The notes under the pieces are model-generated. The model was not told the DNA's origin, searched no databases, and was given only the letters and a program-made list of their open reading frames with translations. Below, piece after piece: positions 33,454 through 43,274 of a DNA stretch of 60,286 bases; within the stretch, counting starts at the first letter, position 1; each line of letters starts with the position of its first letter. A program made the translations under genes and the position numbers. This DNA comes from a virus: the IMG/VR virus record IMGVR_UViG_3300042866_000794, positions 1-60,286 of that record; one strand, given 5' to 3'.

Positions 33454-33723
33454 ATGAAACTTGACCTTGATTTGGATGACATGCTGGAGGGGTTTACCCG
33501 CGACGGCATGAAGAAGTTTGTGAAGAAGCTGCTCACGGCCAGCGAGGCCGAGGAGAAGAAGCTGATGTCCAAACTCAACGGCAAGCCCGCCAAGAACGAC
33601 TTGGCCGACTTGGATGAGGAGATGCATGGCAAGCATCCCGCTCCCGAAGTCACGGCCGATGACTTGGAGTACGACGGCGATGACGAACTGCCGGATGTGC
33701 CGAAGAAGAAGGGGAAGAAGTAA
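33454..33723 (+). CDS. Small charged protein, 89 aa
   Basis: Lys- and Asp/Glu-rich, with MLEGFTRDGMKKFVKKLLTA at the N-terminus and a Lys-rich C-terminal KKKGKK. It lies between virion genes and could be an assembly factor. Function unknown. Confidence 0.65.
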   Translation: MKLDLDLDDMLEGFTRDGMKKFVKKLLTASEAEEKKLMSKLNGKPAKNDLADLDEEMHGKHPAPEVTADDLEYDGDDELPDVPKKKGKK

Positions 33724-35090
33724 TGTCCAAGTGGACCGATCTGGTCGAAGGTTACTTGAGCCATGCGGGCCGCAACCCGCGGTCGGCGCATGTTGCTTCG
33801 CAGGTGGCCAGCAACCCGGCTCTTCAGCGCGAGCTGGAGGAGGCCGCGGAGATGGGGCGGCAGAACAAGGTCTTTGCGCAAGTGGCGGGCACATACGAAA
33901 TGCCGACCGTGGATCGCGCCGCCGGGGCGTACGGTGGCCGAGGCCAGCCAGGGCGGCGTTCGGTAGAGGAACTTGCTCGCGAGGGGGTGGCCGAAGAGTT
34001 GGGGCCCTACTTCCGCGAAGCCCCGATGGCCCAGGTCAACGACGCTCAGTCGCTTCTGAACCCCACCATGGGCGGCGAGGATTTGATCGCACGGCTAGAG
34101 GGCATGACCCCAAAGCCGCAGTACATGTACGACTTGCTGCCCGACACATCGATGCAGTTTGAGTTGAGCGATCTGACCCCCGGCCAGATGGCAGCTATGA
34201 ATCCGCCGCGCGCACCGGAGCCCGATCTCATGGCCGCCTTCCGCGGCGACTTTGAGCGACAGGGCGACCGGCTGGCGGCAGAGATGAGTGCGCTGGGTGA
34301 TGATGTTGCCGCCCAAGCTGCTCCGCCGCCACCCAAGGCGGCACCACCCGCGCCGACACTTGACGCCGAGGGCCGTGCATATCTGCGCGCCGCCATGGAC
34401 CGCGCACACCCAAGGGGCGCTGACTATCTGCGTGGCGACATCGGCCTACCGGACCTGCGTGGCCCGCGCGCCCTGGACGACATCGAAGTGCCCACCCGCT
34501 CGCCGCGCGGTGCCGATCCAAGCAGGCCGCGAGTCAGCGACAACGCTCGCCGCGCCGCGGCGGCCGCTGGCATTGGGGCTCTCGGTGTCGCCGCAAACCT
34601 GGGAATGCGACAGGTGGTCGATCAAATCCCAGGCGGAACAACGCGCGGCTCCAGCACGGCCGACCTCGCAGCCGAGACTTCGCCGCCACCCTCGGTCACT
34701 ACGCAAGAGCCTGCACCAATCGATTACGCGCAGATGGCCCGGGACAAGATTCGGCAGGCCAATGAGATTCAGTTGCGTGAGGGCCGCATCACGCCTGAGT
34801 CGGCAGCCTTGAGCCGCGAAGCCGATGCTCTGTATCTGCGTGCTGCCGAGGGAAGGCGGGCGGGGAACCAGCCGCCCATCATGCCAGTCGAACAACAGAA
34901 CGCCCAGACGAGTGCCATCCGCGCCCGGCGTGGGCCAGAGGGCGCTGATCCCCGATCTGCCGCTCGCCGCATTATGGCCGACCTCAACGCTGGCCGACTT
35001 CCCCCAGCCCAGCGTGCTGCCGCCCAGGCGGAAATGCAGCGTCTGTATCGGATGGCCGACCAATACGACAACGCTAGGAGAGCCGGATGA
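33723..35090 (+). CDS. Virion-module protein, 455 aa, Ala/Arg-rich
   Basis: Overlaps the previous stop by one base (TAATG). The protein mixes helical charged regions (AARRIMADLNAGRLPPAQRA; QAEMQRLYRMADQYDNARRA) with Pro-rich linkers. A short hydrophobic segment (RRAAAAAGIGALGVAANLGM) lies near residue 275-295. Likely internal virion protein; no enzymatic motif seen. Confidence 0.65.
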   Translation: MSKWTDLVEGYLSHAGRNPRSAHVASQVASNPALQRELEEAAEMGRQNKVFAQVAGTYEMPTVDRAAGAYGGRGQPGRRSVEELAREGVAEELGPYFREAPMAQVNDAQSLLNPTMGGEDLIARLEGMTPKPQYMYDLLPDTSMQFELSDLTPGQMAAMNPPRAPEPDLMAAFRGDFERQGDRLAAEMSALGDDVAAQAAPPPPKAAPPAPTLDAEGRAYLRAAMDRAHPRGADYLRGDIGLPDLRGPRALDDIEVPTRSPRGADPSRPRVSDNARRAAAAAGIGALGVAANLGMRQVVDQIPGGTTRGSSTADLAAETSPPPSVTTQEPAPIDYAQMARDKIRQANEIQLREGRITPESAALSREADALYLRAAEGRRAGNQPPIMPVEQQNAQTSAIRARRGPEGADPRSAARRIMADLNAGRLPPAQRAAAQAEMQRLYRMADQYDNARRAG

Positions 35091-36550
35091 GGACGCTCAC
35101 TTCCCGCCAGATGGACCTTGGCCGTCGCCAACTGGATATTGAGGACGAACTGATTGCGCAGGGCATGGCTCCGCGAGACGCTGCCGCGGTTGCCGCTCGC
35201 AGTGTAATGTCGGCGGGCAACGGGGCAGAGCTTGACAACCTCGCCGCCGCCGCCACTCCTCTCAGCGTTGAGCCGATGGTAGGCGTCAGCCCAGAGTCGC
35301 TGCCCGCCGATGAGTATGGCGCTGTCTCCGGGCGGGCGGTACGCGAGGCCAATCGCTCGCTCCCAGACGCCGAGGCCGCCTTGGCCCAAGAGCAGGGCTT
35401 GGCACGCGAGATCATGCGCGGCTTCCGCGAGTCGAATCGCAACTGGCAGGCAGAGGGCGACAGGCAGTACGCGCAGGAGTATGGCCTGGGTGGGTTTGAG
35501 AATGGGGCTGGCGCCACTGACCTAGACTTGCGCCGTCAGATCCAAGATCAGCAGGGCTACATTCGCACTCAGCAGGGCATGGTTCCCGTTGGGCCGCAGG
35601 TGACGCCCGAGCGGATTGAGGCACGGCGTGATTTTGCTGAGTGGGCCAACGAAACCCCAGGCTCCGAGCGGCAGGCTCAGTACGACCCCGGGAGCTATGA
35701 GCAGTTCCGAGAGGGCGTGCGGGACGATATTCGCAATCGGGCGCAGTGGGAGGAGATGACGTTTGGCGCGGGCCCCGACCGGGCCGTGTCACCGCTCCAG
35801 AAGCAGAACCGTGCAGCTCGGCGTGCTTCGGAGGGCCGCGTGCGTGACGCCCAGCGTGGTGATTTCTACAAAGATCGCCTGATGGTTGACGCTGGCGTGA
35901 GCGGGCCTGCCCCGGGGCCTGACGCTCCCCTGGAGGAACTAGAGCGCGCCGCCTACCGCGAACGGTACGCCGCCCGGCAGAACGAACTGGCTGCCCGCGA
36001 GCAGGCCGTGGAGCGCCGCCGGATGGCACAGAGCAATCCTCTGGAGTACATGAATCGCAACGACATCAGCGATTGGAATCGTTTTGCCGCGGCGCAGAGT
36101 GTGCTGGGCGGCCGGGTGCGTGGCGCTACGCCGAATGATGTAGCGGAGGCCCACAATGCACAGCTCACGCAGCTTGGGCTGCGGGTGGCGCAGGGCCAGG
36201 GATTCCAGCAGACGCCTCCTGGGCAGGCGGAGTTGATCCAGCAAAAGATCGATGAGGGCAAGCCCGTTCAGGTCCGCGCCCAAGAGGCTGTTGCCGCAGG
36301 ACGCCTGAACGACCCCACCATCCTGTCGTACGCTGACGATTTGGTGCATTCCAACTACAGCTCTCGCCCTGGCATGCTTGGGGTTTCGACGTACTTCACT
36401 GACAACGAGGTGCGGCTTGCCGCCCAGCGGCTGGCCGCCGACACGGGCCTCAAGTTGCCCGAAGCGGAGCAAGTCCTGCGGCGGATACAAGAGGACCGCA
36501 ACCGCGGCGCCAATGCGTCCAACATCGCATCCTTCTTCTACGACCAGTAG
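35087..36550 (+). CDS. Virion-module protein, 487 aa, charged helical
   Basis: ATGA overlap with the previous gene. Long charged helices (RERYAARQNELAAREQAVER), many Arg/Glu/Gln, and a C-terminal portion with LKLPEAEQVLRRIQEDRNRG. Composition and order match the ejection cluster that ends with the 1,246-aa protein. Confidence 0.65.
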   Translation: MRTLTSRQMDLGRRQLDIEDELIAQGMAPRDAAAVAARSVMSAGNGAELDNLAAAATPLSVEPMVGVSPESLPADEYGAVSGRAVREANRSLPDAEAALAQEQGLAREIMRGFRESNRNWQAEGDRQYAQEYGLGGFENGAGATDLDLRRQIQDQQGYIRTQQGMVPVGPQVTPERIEARRDFAEWANETPGSERQAQYDPGSYEQFREGVRDDIRNRAQWEEMTFGAGPDRAVSPLQKQNRAARRASEGRVRDAQRGDFYKDRLMVDAGVSGPAPGPDAPLEELERAAYRERYAARQNELAAREQAVERRRMAQSNPLEYMNRNDISDWNRFAAAQSVLGGRVRGATPNDVAEAHNAQLTQLGLRVAQGQGFQQTPPGQAELIQQKIDEGKPVQVRAQEAVAAGRLNDPTILSYADDLVHSNYSSRPGMLGVSTYFTDNEVRLAAQRLAADTGLKLPEAEQVLRRIQEDRNRGANASNIASFFYDQ

Positions 36551-36553
36551 CTC

Positions 36554-39500
36554 ATGGCGCGATCCCCGTTATTCGACATCTACGATCCCTACGGGGAACT
36601 GGAAGAGCGTGCCCGCCTGGGCATGTTGGATGACGAGGACTACCTCCTCGCTGGCCCCGTAGAGCTTCGCAAGCCAACCCTCTCCGACCTCATGCCAGAG
36701 GAGGAGAAGAAGGGCTGGCTCAACAGCCTTGCGGAGATGGGGTCTTCGGGCCTTGCCACGGCAGGATATCTGCTAGACACGCCCGGGGCTATCGTTCGCG
36801 GCGTGTTGGCTGGTGATCCTCTCTCGGCCTTTGGCTCCAGCGAAGACCGCGTCACTGGCCGCGAGTTGCTGCGGCAGTACGGGGCGATTGGCGAGGATGA
36901 CAATTGGGGCAACTTCGCAGGCGGGGTGGCGGCGGAAGCCCTTTTAGATCCGTTCACGTACGGCACGCTCGGTCTTTCTCTTCTCGGCCGCGGGGCGTTG
37001 AGCCAGACCGGCAAGGCCATGAAGGCGGCGGGGCTGCTCCGGGATAGCGCCGTTGACTCTGCTGGACGCCTGAATGCGCTCCGGTTTCAAGACAACCTGC
37101 CGCTGCGTAATGACCCCATCCCCACCCCTCGCGTGCGTGAATACAATCGCCGCCTGACCCCCGAGCGGGCGATTGCGTTCTTGGATCCCGCAGACCAAGC
37201 CGCGGCTACCGCCAGACTGCAATCGCAGTTTGAGAGATTCGGCGTCGATCCCGTAGCAGGCATGACTCAGCGCGCCGGAGTGCTGGACAACATCCGCATC
37301 CCTGGAACGAACGTCGGCTTTGAGATTGGCGGCGGGGCGCTCGGTGATGCGATTGCGGAAGGCTTTGATAGATTCGGCAACTTCACCAAGATGGCGCCCG
37401 TTATCGGCCCAGTGACCCGCACCGCCGCGGCGTTATTCGACCAGAACGTCGGCGGCCTTGGCACAGTTAGTTCCAACATGGAGCTAACAAACGATCTTCA
37501 GTTCGCCAAGCGTGCCGCCAGGGTCAATGCCCGCAACAAACAGGAGGCTCTGGATCGGGCCTACTCGCTTCTCCAGTACGACGCTCGCAACGCCGATGTC
37601 CCTGATGCGGTCCCAAGCAGCTACCTGCCGGGAGGAGCCACCATCCCCAAGGAGCTGCGAACCTTTGATAGCCAGACGCTTTGGGATCGTCTGGCAGATT
37701 ACGTGGAGGCCCGCCCGCTTCCCGGGCCAACTCTGACCGGCGCGCCGCTGCGGACAACCGGAGACGATGTCGCTGACTACGTCCTAGAGAATGTTCCTGA
37801 GTTCCGTGCCATTCGGGATCGGTTTGCCAACCTTGGCCCCGAAGCCGTGCAGGCCGCCCGAGACGCCGGACTTGCCACCCCCGTCGCGCAATCCCGCGGA
37901 GCCGGTGGGTTCATTCCGCGGCAGCTTCGCCGGTTCTTGGACCCGTCTCCGCCCGACATCCCGGGCGGCGAGCCCTATGACTTCCGGTCTTGGGGCCGGG
38001 ACGAGCGGGCGTTCTCCGTGCAGGACAACTTCGGCCGCTCCCGCGATCCTGCCTACGATCTGCCCGGCGGGATCCGGGCCTTCCGATATCTGACCGGCAA
38101 TGTCGATCCGCTTCTGGATTCCCGGGCCCTCCAGCAAGACCTAATCGCCGCGCCTTCGGACAAAGCTCGGCGTGTCCTTTTGCGGCGTGCCCTGCGGACG
38201 CTGGGCGACATCGATGACGCCGCGTTCACATTTGACGGCAAGACCAACCCATACCGCTATATCACCGAGAACGTGCGGAACTCTCGGGCCTATCAGGCAG
38301 CAGACCCGGCCGAGCAGGCAGCGATGCTCGCAACCGCACAGCGGGAAGTGAACACCAACTATGAGAAGCTCGGCCAGCTTCTGATGAAGGCCGACACGCA
38401 GTTCGCGGATCAAGGCGTTGGCATTTTCGACACCCCGTCCTGGAACAACGCGCTGCGGTATGAGCGCGGCCAAGCGGATAACCTTGCCAACGCTGACCAG
38501 CTCTTCGCCATGCTGCGGCGGCGGGTTGACCCGACGCCCGCCGGAAGGGTTGTGGGTGGGCAGAGCGTATCGCTTGCTGACGCCGCCCGCGAACTCGGCT
38601 TCGATCCCAAGAACTTCGCCAACCGTTGGATGCAGCAGGCGCCACCCGCCCAGCGGGTGCCACTGGATGAACTGTCGATCCCGCGGCAGTTTGTGGACGC
38701 GATGCGTGTCCTGACTCCGCAAAGCCGACTGGCGCTTCCGGAGCGCGGCCTGCTCAACGCTGCCGATCAATTCACCAGCGCCTTTAAGATCGGCGCCCTC
38801 GCAAGCCCAGCATTCCATGTGCGTAATCAGTACAGCGGCATGTACAACGCCGCCACGGAAGGGGCCCTCAATCCGCTGGACATGATCGCCGCCGCCCAAG
38901 CCAGCGGTGGCAACTACGAATCGTTGGCCCGCCGTGCCCAAGGCGGGCGGTCGCCGTATCGCAACCTCTCCACCGCCGAGGCCCTGCGGCAGTTCATTGG
39001 CGACTCCAGCTCCCAGAGGCTTGCGTCTGGCAATGTGATTAGCGACATCTCCGGGGTGGACGACCCGGGTCGCATTGGCGGCATGTTTGTCGGATCGGGT
39101 CCGACGATTGCGGAGTCCACCCGCCAAGCCTTGCAGCAGGGCCGCCGGGCCGATCCCGCCAACCGGACTTGGGGCAACTTCCTTGGCGACCTGCTTTCGA
39201 TGCGCGGCGTGGGCATCACCCGCGAGCCCCGGCCGTACCAGACCAACCCGCTCTTGGCCTTTAATGACGCGGTCGGCAACCGCACGGAAGACACGCTGCG
39301 GATCGGCACGTTCCTCACCCTGATTCGCCAAGGCGTGGATCCGGCTGAAGCGGGCGACACGGTACGCCGCCTGCTCGTTGACTATTCGCCTTCTGCGTTC
39401 ACCGACTTTGAGCGCAACGTGATGAAGCGGGTCGCGCCGTTTTATAGTTTTCAGAAAGGAATTTTGCCGAGCATTGCGGAGAACACGCTCTATCGTCCCG

Positions 39501-40294
39501 GCGGGTTGCAGGGCCAGACCATCCGCGCCGTGACCCGAGGCACCGAGCCGAGCGAAGACAACTTCATCCCTGAGTACCTGCGGCAGTCGGCTGCGATTCC
39601 ACTTCCAGAAGGCTGGCCGTCGCTCCTGGGCGGCGAGCCAGCGGAAGGGTTGCAGCGGTACATCACCAACATCGATCTGCCGTTTGAGTCCACGCTTAAC
39701 CTGTTCACCCCAGGCGTGGGTACGACTGCTGCGGCCCGGCTTGCTGACACCATCCAGAAGACGGGCAGCAACATCCTCGGGCAGACGAACCCGCTCATCA
39801 AAGCCCCGTTGGAGTACATCACCAACCGGCAGCTCTACACGGGCCGGGATATGTCCGATCTGTACTCCGTGCTGGAGCAAGACCTCGGGCCCATCGGCCG
39901 ACCGCTGGAGCAGGCGGTCATCAACTTCGTCCCGTTCGGGGCCCGCGGCATCAGCATGTACCGGCAGTTCAATGATGACCGGCTGGACCCCGTCGATGCC
40001 CGGCTCAAGGCAGCGTTCAACGTCCTGGCTGGCGTGAAGCTGACCGACGTTGACGAGGAGCGGACCAAGCGACAGGCCGCCCGGGGCATGCTCAACCAGA
40101 TCTTGGAAACCACCCCAGGCGTCCGGACGTATGAGAACATCACCGTCCCCGACGATGCCCTGCGGTCAATGCCCGAGGATCAGCGGAAGCTCTATCTGCT
40201 GTACCGCATCCTCCAGAGCGATGCCGCCAAGCGGGCCCGCGAGCGGAAAAAGACCGCTTTGGATCCGCTGGAAGTGCTAGGGGCTGTCCGCTAA
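36554..40294 (+). CDS. Giant internal virion/ejection protein, 1246 aa
   Basis: The largest gene, last in the virion operon. It is soluble and helical, with Ala/Gly-rich stretches (FAGGVAAEALLDPFTYGTLG; FTSAFKIGALASPAFHVRNQ) and no transglycosylase, polymerase or protease motif I can recognise. Size, position at the end of the tail/ejection cluster and composition fit the large internal proteins of podoviruses that form a conduit for DNA. The stop overlaps the convergent integrase end by 18 nt. Confidence 0.65.
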   Translation: MARSPLFDIYDPYGELEERARLGMLDDEDYLLAGPVELRKPTLSDLMPEEEKKGWLNSLAEMGSSGLATAGYLLDTPGAIVRGVLAGDPLSAFGSSEDRVTGRELLRQYGAIGEDDNWGNFAGGVAAEALLDPFTYGTLGLSLLGRGALSQTGKAMKAAGLLRDSAVDSAGRLNALRFQDNLPLRNDPIPTPRVREYNRRLTPERAIAFLDPADQAAATARLQSQFERFGVDPVAGMTQRAGVLDNIRIPGTNVGFEIGGGALGDAIAEGFDRFGNFTKMAPVIGPVTRTAAALFDQNVGGLGTVSSNMELTNDLQFAKRAARVNARNKQEALDRAYSLLQYDARNADVPDAVPSSYLPGGATIPKELRTFDSQTLWDRLADYVEARPLPGPTLTGAPLRTTGDDVADYVLENVPEFRAIRDRFANLGPEAVQAARDAGLATPVAQSRGAGGFIPRQLRRFLDPSPPDIPGGEPYDFRSWGRDERAFSVQDNFGRSRDPAYDLPGGIRAFRYLTGNVDPLLDSRALQQDLIAAPSDKARRVLLRRALRTLGDIDDAAFTFDGKTNPYRYITENVRNSRAYQAADPAEQAAMLATAQREVNTNYEKLGQLLMKADTQFADQGVGIFDTPSWNNALRYERGQADNLANADQLFAMLRRRVDPTPAGRVVGGQSVSLADAARELGFDPKNFANRWMQQAPPAQRVPLDELSIPRQFVDAMRVLTPQSRLALPERGLLNAADQFTSAFKIGALASPAFHVRNQYSGMYNAATEGALNPLDMIAAAQASGGNYESLARRAQGGRSPYRNLSTAEALRQFIGDSSSQRLASGNVISDISGVDDPGRIGGMFVGSGPTIAESTRQALQQGRRADPANRTWGNFLGDLLSMRGVGITREPRPYQTNPLLAFNDAVGNRTEDTLRIGTFLTLIRQGVDPAEAGDTVRRLLVDYSPSAFTDFERNVMKRVAPFYSFQKGILPSIAENTLYRPGGLQGQTIRAVTRGTEPSEDNFIPEYLRQSAAIPLPEGWPSLLGGEPAEGLQRYITNIDLPFESTLNLFTPGVGTTAAARLADTIQKTGSNILGQTNPLIKAPLEYITNRQLYTGRDMSDLYSVLEQDLGPIGRPLEQAVINFVPFGARGISMYRQFNDDRLDPVDARLKAAFNVLAGVKLTDVDEERTKRQAARGMLNQILETTPGVRTYENITVPDDALRSMPEDQRKLYLLYRILQSDAAKRARERKKTALDPLEVLGAVR

Positions 40295-41182
40295 CTCCAG
40301 CGGCGGGGCCGAGGGTTGCTCCCGCTTTTCCTCGGCCAGCAGCAGCCTGTCTATGTAGTAGACCTTCATGCCGGGGGTCTTGTGACCTAAGTGTCCACTG
40401 GCATCTTTGCCCGCGATTTCCGCGTAAGTTGCCCCGGATCGTCGCAGAAACTTAGTGCTTCCCGACATTCCGGCCGCCTTGCAAAGACGCCGCATTTGGG
40501 CCAAAATCTTGTCTCTGCAAATCAAGTCCCCGAATATGCGGGGGCCTCGCCGGGGCAGCTTTGCAATAGCCGCCAAGGCGTTGGCATCCAGATAGCAGAC
40601 ATGCGGTTCGCCGGTCTTGAACTGGCGGATTAGGAGTCTATGGCCACGGATTTGGTCATGTCGAATTTCCAACAAATTCGCCAATCGCAGCCCGGTGGAG
40701 TACGCCACCAGCAGCCATGCTTGCATGAGCGTGCCGTGCGCACACTTCGCTCCCCCAGTCAACTTCGCGGCTACCGACATCAGCCTGCGAATCTCGGCAT
40801 GGGACCACGCAACTGGGCTGGGCGGCAGCCGCTTGACCCGTCTGAGGGGGCGAACTATACTCCCGTCCACCAACCCCTCGCTGGCGGCGAAGGCCAACAG
40901 GCGCCCGAGCATGCGGCGGTGGTTGTACACCGTGGAGGGTGCAAGATGGGCAAGAGCTTCGGTCAGGTACGTGTCACAGAGATCGGGAGTCAAGCCCCCG
41001 ACCTTCCACGGCAGGCGGCGACAGAAGACCTCAAGCTGCTCCAAGTAGCCGGGGCTCCCGCCGACGCGGTTGCAGTAGGCCCGGGCGAGTTCCAGGATGG
41101 TCATGGGGGCTTCCACCGGGGGGTCCACCTCCCAACTTACGTCCAGGAGGCTGTGCTTGCATCTCGGCGGAAAAACCGTCAT
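40277..41182 (-). CDS. int: Tyrosine site-specific integrase
   Basis: 301 aa. It integrates and excises phage DNA at att sites. Residues ~25-110 look like a SAM-like core-binding domain. The catalytic domain shows Arg166 (STGLRLANLLEI), Lys189 (FKTGE), Lys244/Arg247 in KFLRR in place of the usual HxxR, His267 (GHLGHKTP) and Tyr275/276 (KVYYID). ATG at 41182 or 41104 could serve as start. It is the only minus-strand gene between the virion and recombination modules and lies next to a tRNA-like segment that could be attP. No repressor is recognised nearby. Confidence 0.88.
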   Translation of the reverse strand: MTVFPPRCKHSLLDVSWEVDPPVEAPMTILELARAYCNRVGGSPGYLEQLEVFCRRLPWKVGGLTPDLCDTYLTEALAHLAPSTVYNHRRMLGRLLAFAASEGLVDGSIVRPLRRVKRLPPSPVAWSHAEIRRLMSVAAKLTGGAKCAHGTLMQAWLLVAYSTGLRLANLLEIRHDQIRGHRLLIRQFKTGEPHVCYLDANALAAIAKLPRRGPRIFGDLICRDKILAQMRRLCKAAGMSGSTKFLRRSGATYAEIAGKDASGHLGHKTPGMKVYYIDRLLLAEEKREQPSAPPLELADSP

Positions 41183-41402
41183 AACCGGAACTTCGGGCAG
41201 CTAGCTCAGTTGGTTAGCCGCCCGTTCTTCTGGCTCGCTTTCCGCCGCTGGCCCATTATCCGCGCGGCCTGGGTTGCCATTCTGGTGACCCGCTTCTGGC
41301 TCTCTGCCGCAGGGCTCGCATGCCTGCTTGTCCTTCTTGGACAGTTTCGCAAAGCCCGTTTGGCACTGTTTCGGCCACGGGGGGGATAGACGGATCGACG
41401 CT
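41183..41402. other. Gap upstream of integrase
   Basis: No certain gene. A plus-strand frame running to 41389 ends in two possible membrane helices (WVAILVTRFWLSAAGLACLL) but lacks a start with a ribosome site; a short minus-strand frame (starting MATQAARIMGQRRK) is also open. The 16-nt tRNA-like segment lies at 41202-41217. Confidence 0.4.
41202..41217 (+). other. tRNA D-arm-like segment, candidate attP core
   Basis: TAGCTCAGTTGGTTAG is identical to the D-arm region common in bacterial tRNAs, but what follows does not complete a tRNA (no matching D-stem, T-arm or acceptor). It lies 20 nt before the integrase start codon, where attP is often found. Confidence 0.5.
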
Positions 41403-41423
41403 GCCCCACGGAGGGGGCTTTTT
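41403..41423 (+). terminator. Possible terminator before recombination module
   Basis: GCCCC/GGGGC stem with a 6-nt loop, then TTTTT, 18 nt before the ATG at 41441. Short stem, so moderate confidence. Confidence 0.5.
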
Positions 41424-41440
41424 CACGGAGGACTGAACGC

Positions 41441-42301
41441 ATGGACAGCGAGATTAATTGGGATGCCCTGCCGGTGATGGTGACCGGCATGGCCAATCAG
41501 GCGTACCACCAGAAGAAGGAGTTCGACGGCCGGTCGTTCCTTTGCTCGGTGCAGAAGGGTGGCGGCGAGGCCCAACTCTGGATGGATCAGGGCCGCTCCC
41601 TCTTCGGGGGGAACTCGGCCACCACCACGGGCAGCGAGTTTGACGAGATCGTCACAGGTGTCCTTGGCGGCAAGAAGTTCGATGACATGGTGGTGGTGCC
41701 ACCGGACGATGTCCTCGGTGCGAACGGCTCCCGCAGCACCAAGGCATACAAGGAATGGGCTGCGACCCAGACCGGCATCTGCGTCACGGCCGACAAGAAG
41801 TGGCAGTACAGCAAGATGCTGGACGCCATGCGGGGCAACGACTCAGTCTATGAGTTGATGACCCTGACCACGCGGACCCAGTTGTCCGTGTTCTTTGAGG
41901 CTCACGGCCACAAGCTGAAGGTTCGGCCGGACGCCTGCACTGAAGGGTTGTGGTGGGATCTCAAGACCACCAGCAGCCCGTGGGACCGCCTGTTCCGTAG
42001 CGCGCTGGACTACGGCTACCTGGAACAGGACTGGCTCTACCAGCAGGGGGCGTACGCCATTGGCTACCCGCCGTTCCGCATGCCGTTTGTGTTCGTCCAG
42101 ACCATGCCGCCGTTCTGTTGCCGGGCGTTTGTTCTGCCCGAGCAGATGGTGGCCGAGGCTGGCAAGCGGCTGATTAGCACCATGGAGGAAGTCCGACTGC
42201 GACGTTCGACGGGGGCGTATGTCCCGGCGGATGCGGAGGAGATTCAGGAGATGGCCTTCCCGCAGTGGGCCACACGCCAGGAGGAGGTTGTTGAACTATG
42301 A
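41441..42301 (+). CDS. RecE-like PD-(D/E)XK exonuclease
   Basis: 286 aa. The core LKVRPDACTEGLWWDLKTTS (from residue ~167) followed by DYGYLEQDWLYQQGAY resembles the RecE/exonuclease VIII-type nuclease domain (RPDxx...DLKTT...YxxQxAxY). It probably resects double-strand ends for the ERF annealing protein encoded next. ATG at 41441 follows GGAGG at 9 nt, and the stop overlaps the ERF gene start (ATGA). Confidence 0.75.
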   Translation: MDSEINWDALPVMVTGMANQAYHQKKEFDGRSFLCSVQKGGGEAQLWMDQGRSLFGGNSATTTGSEFDEIVTGVLGGKKFDDMVVVPPDDVLGANGSRSTKAYKEWAATQTGICVTADKKWQYSKMLDAMRGNDSVYELMTLTTRTQLSVFFEAHGHKLKVRPDACTEGLWWDLKTTSSPWDRLFRSALDYGYLEQDWLYQQGAYAIGYPPFRMPFVFVQTMPPFCCRAFVLPEQMVAEAGKRLISTMEEVRLRRSTGAYVPADAEEIQEMAFPQWATRQEEVVEL

Positions 42302-42927
42302 CTGATCACACGGAAATCTTGGGGCCGTCATCGTCCCCTGCCACGGGCAAGCTGACCGAGGCGTTGGCCAAGGCCCAGGCTGAGTACCAAGCGGTGAAGC
42401 TGGACAGTGCTAACCCGCACTTTAAGAGTCGCTTTGCTTCGTACCAGCAGTGCTGCGAGTCCCTTCGGGGTCCGCTCACTGCGAATGGATTGTGCCTGCC
42501 TGACTTTCGCCCAGGCTTGGTGGCTGGGCAGTGGGTGCTGGTGGGCACGCTTCGGCATACCAGCGGTGAGTACATCCAGGGATGTGCCCCGCTGATCAAT
42601 CCGAAGAACGACATGCAGGGCTTCGGCGCGGCGATGACCTACGCCAAGCGGACCTTGCTCATGGCCCTGACGGGCGGGTTCAGCGGCGAGCCGGATGACG
42701 ATGGCAACGCCGTCCAGTCCACCGCTCCCAAGACGGGCGATGTCTACAAGTCCATGGCCTACGAGCAGGGGGCCAAGAAGGCGATTGCCGAAGCCGAGAC
42801 GAAGGCCGAGGCGCAGAAACACTTGGACACGGTGCGGTTGCGGGCGAAGGAAAAGTCCGTAGCGGCCGAGGTGTTCAAGCGGTGTGAGGAAGAGTTCAAC
42901 CGTGTCTGGCGGAAGGAGGCCAAGTAA
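42298..42927 (+). CDS. ERF-family single-strand annealing protein
   Basis: 209 aa. ANPHFKSRFASYQ, RGPLTANGLCLPDF, WVLVGTLRHTSGEYI and FGAAMTYAKRTLLMALTG form the diagnostic ERF core. The protein anneals complementary single strands in phage recombination, for example genome circularisation. The C-terminal part is a charged helix. Tightly coupled to the nuclease and the SSB gene (overlaps of 4 and 1 nt). Confidence 0.88.
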   Translation: MTDHTEILGPSSSPATGKLTEALAKAQAEYQAVKLDSANPHFKSRFASYQQCCESLRGPLTANGLCLPDFRPGLVAGQWVLVGTLRHTSGEYIQGCAPLINPKNDMQGFGAAMTYAKRTLLMALTGGFSGEPDDDGNAVQSTAPKTGDVYKSMAYEQGAKKAIAEAETKAEAQKHLDTVRLRAKEKSVAAEVFKRCEEEFNRVWRKEAK

Positions 42928-43259
42928 TGGGTTACCAGTGCGTGATGATCCTCGGCAACGTGACCAAGGATCCTGAGATTCGCCAAGTCGGTGAGAACCA
43001 AGTGGCGAAGTTCTCCGTGGCCGTCAACGGCTACAAGGACAGCGTGGAGTTTTTCGACTGCGAGTGGTGGTCGCCCAACGGGGCATTGGGCTTTGTGGCC
43101 CGAGGCACCCCGGTGTTTTGCTCGGGCGAGATCCAGACCCAGAAGTGGGAGAAGGATGGCCAGCAGCGGTCGAAGCAGGTGCTGAAGGTGAAGACGCTTC
43201 AGCTTACCGGCAAGAAGGAACCAAAGGCCGAGCCTGAGTTCGCCTCAGACTTCGCCTGA
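42927..43259 (+). CDS. ssb: Single-stranded DNA-binding protein
   Basis: 110 aa. OB-fold SSB with GNVTKDPEIRQVGENQVAKF, VEFFDCEWW and VFCSGEIQTQKWEKDGQ. The C-terminus EPEFASDFA ends in an acidic-aromatic tip like that used to recruit partners. Shorter than the ~175-aa bacterial SSB because the linker is reduced. Confidence 0.9.
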   Translation: MGYQCVMILGNVTKDPEIRQVGENQVAKFSVAVNGYKDSVEFFDCEWWSPNGALGFVARGTPVFCSGEIQTQKWEKDGQQRSKQVLKVKTLQLTGKKEPKAEPEFASDFA

Positions 43260-43274
43260 CGATAGTGCGCGCCG

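Noticed and set aside
38141-39880. A 579-codon minus-strand frame inside the giant virion gene
   Set aside because: Antisense to a continuous 1,246-codon gene with good codon style; no ribosome site and no protein-like motifs.
41195-41270. A complete tRNA gene beside the integrase
   Set aside because: Only the D-arm portion matches; the D-stem does not pair, and no anticodon arm, T-arm or acceptor complement follows at the right distance.
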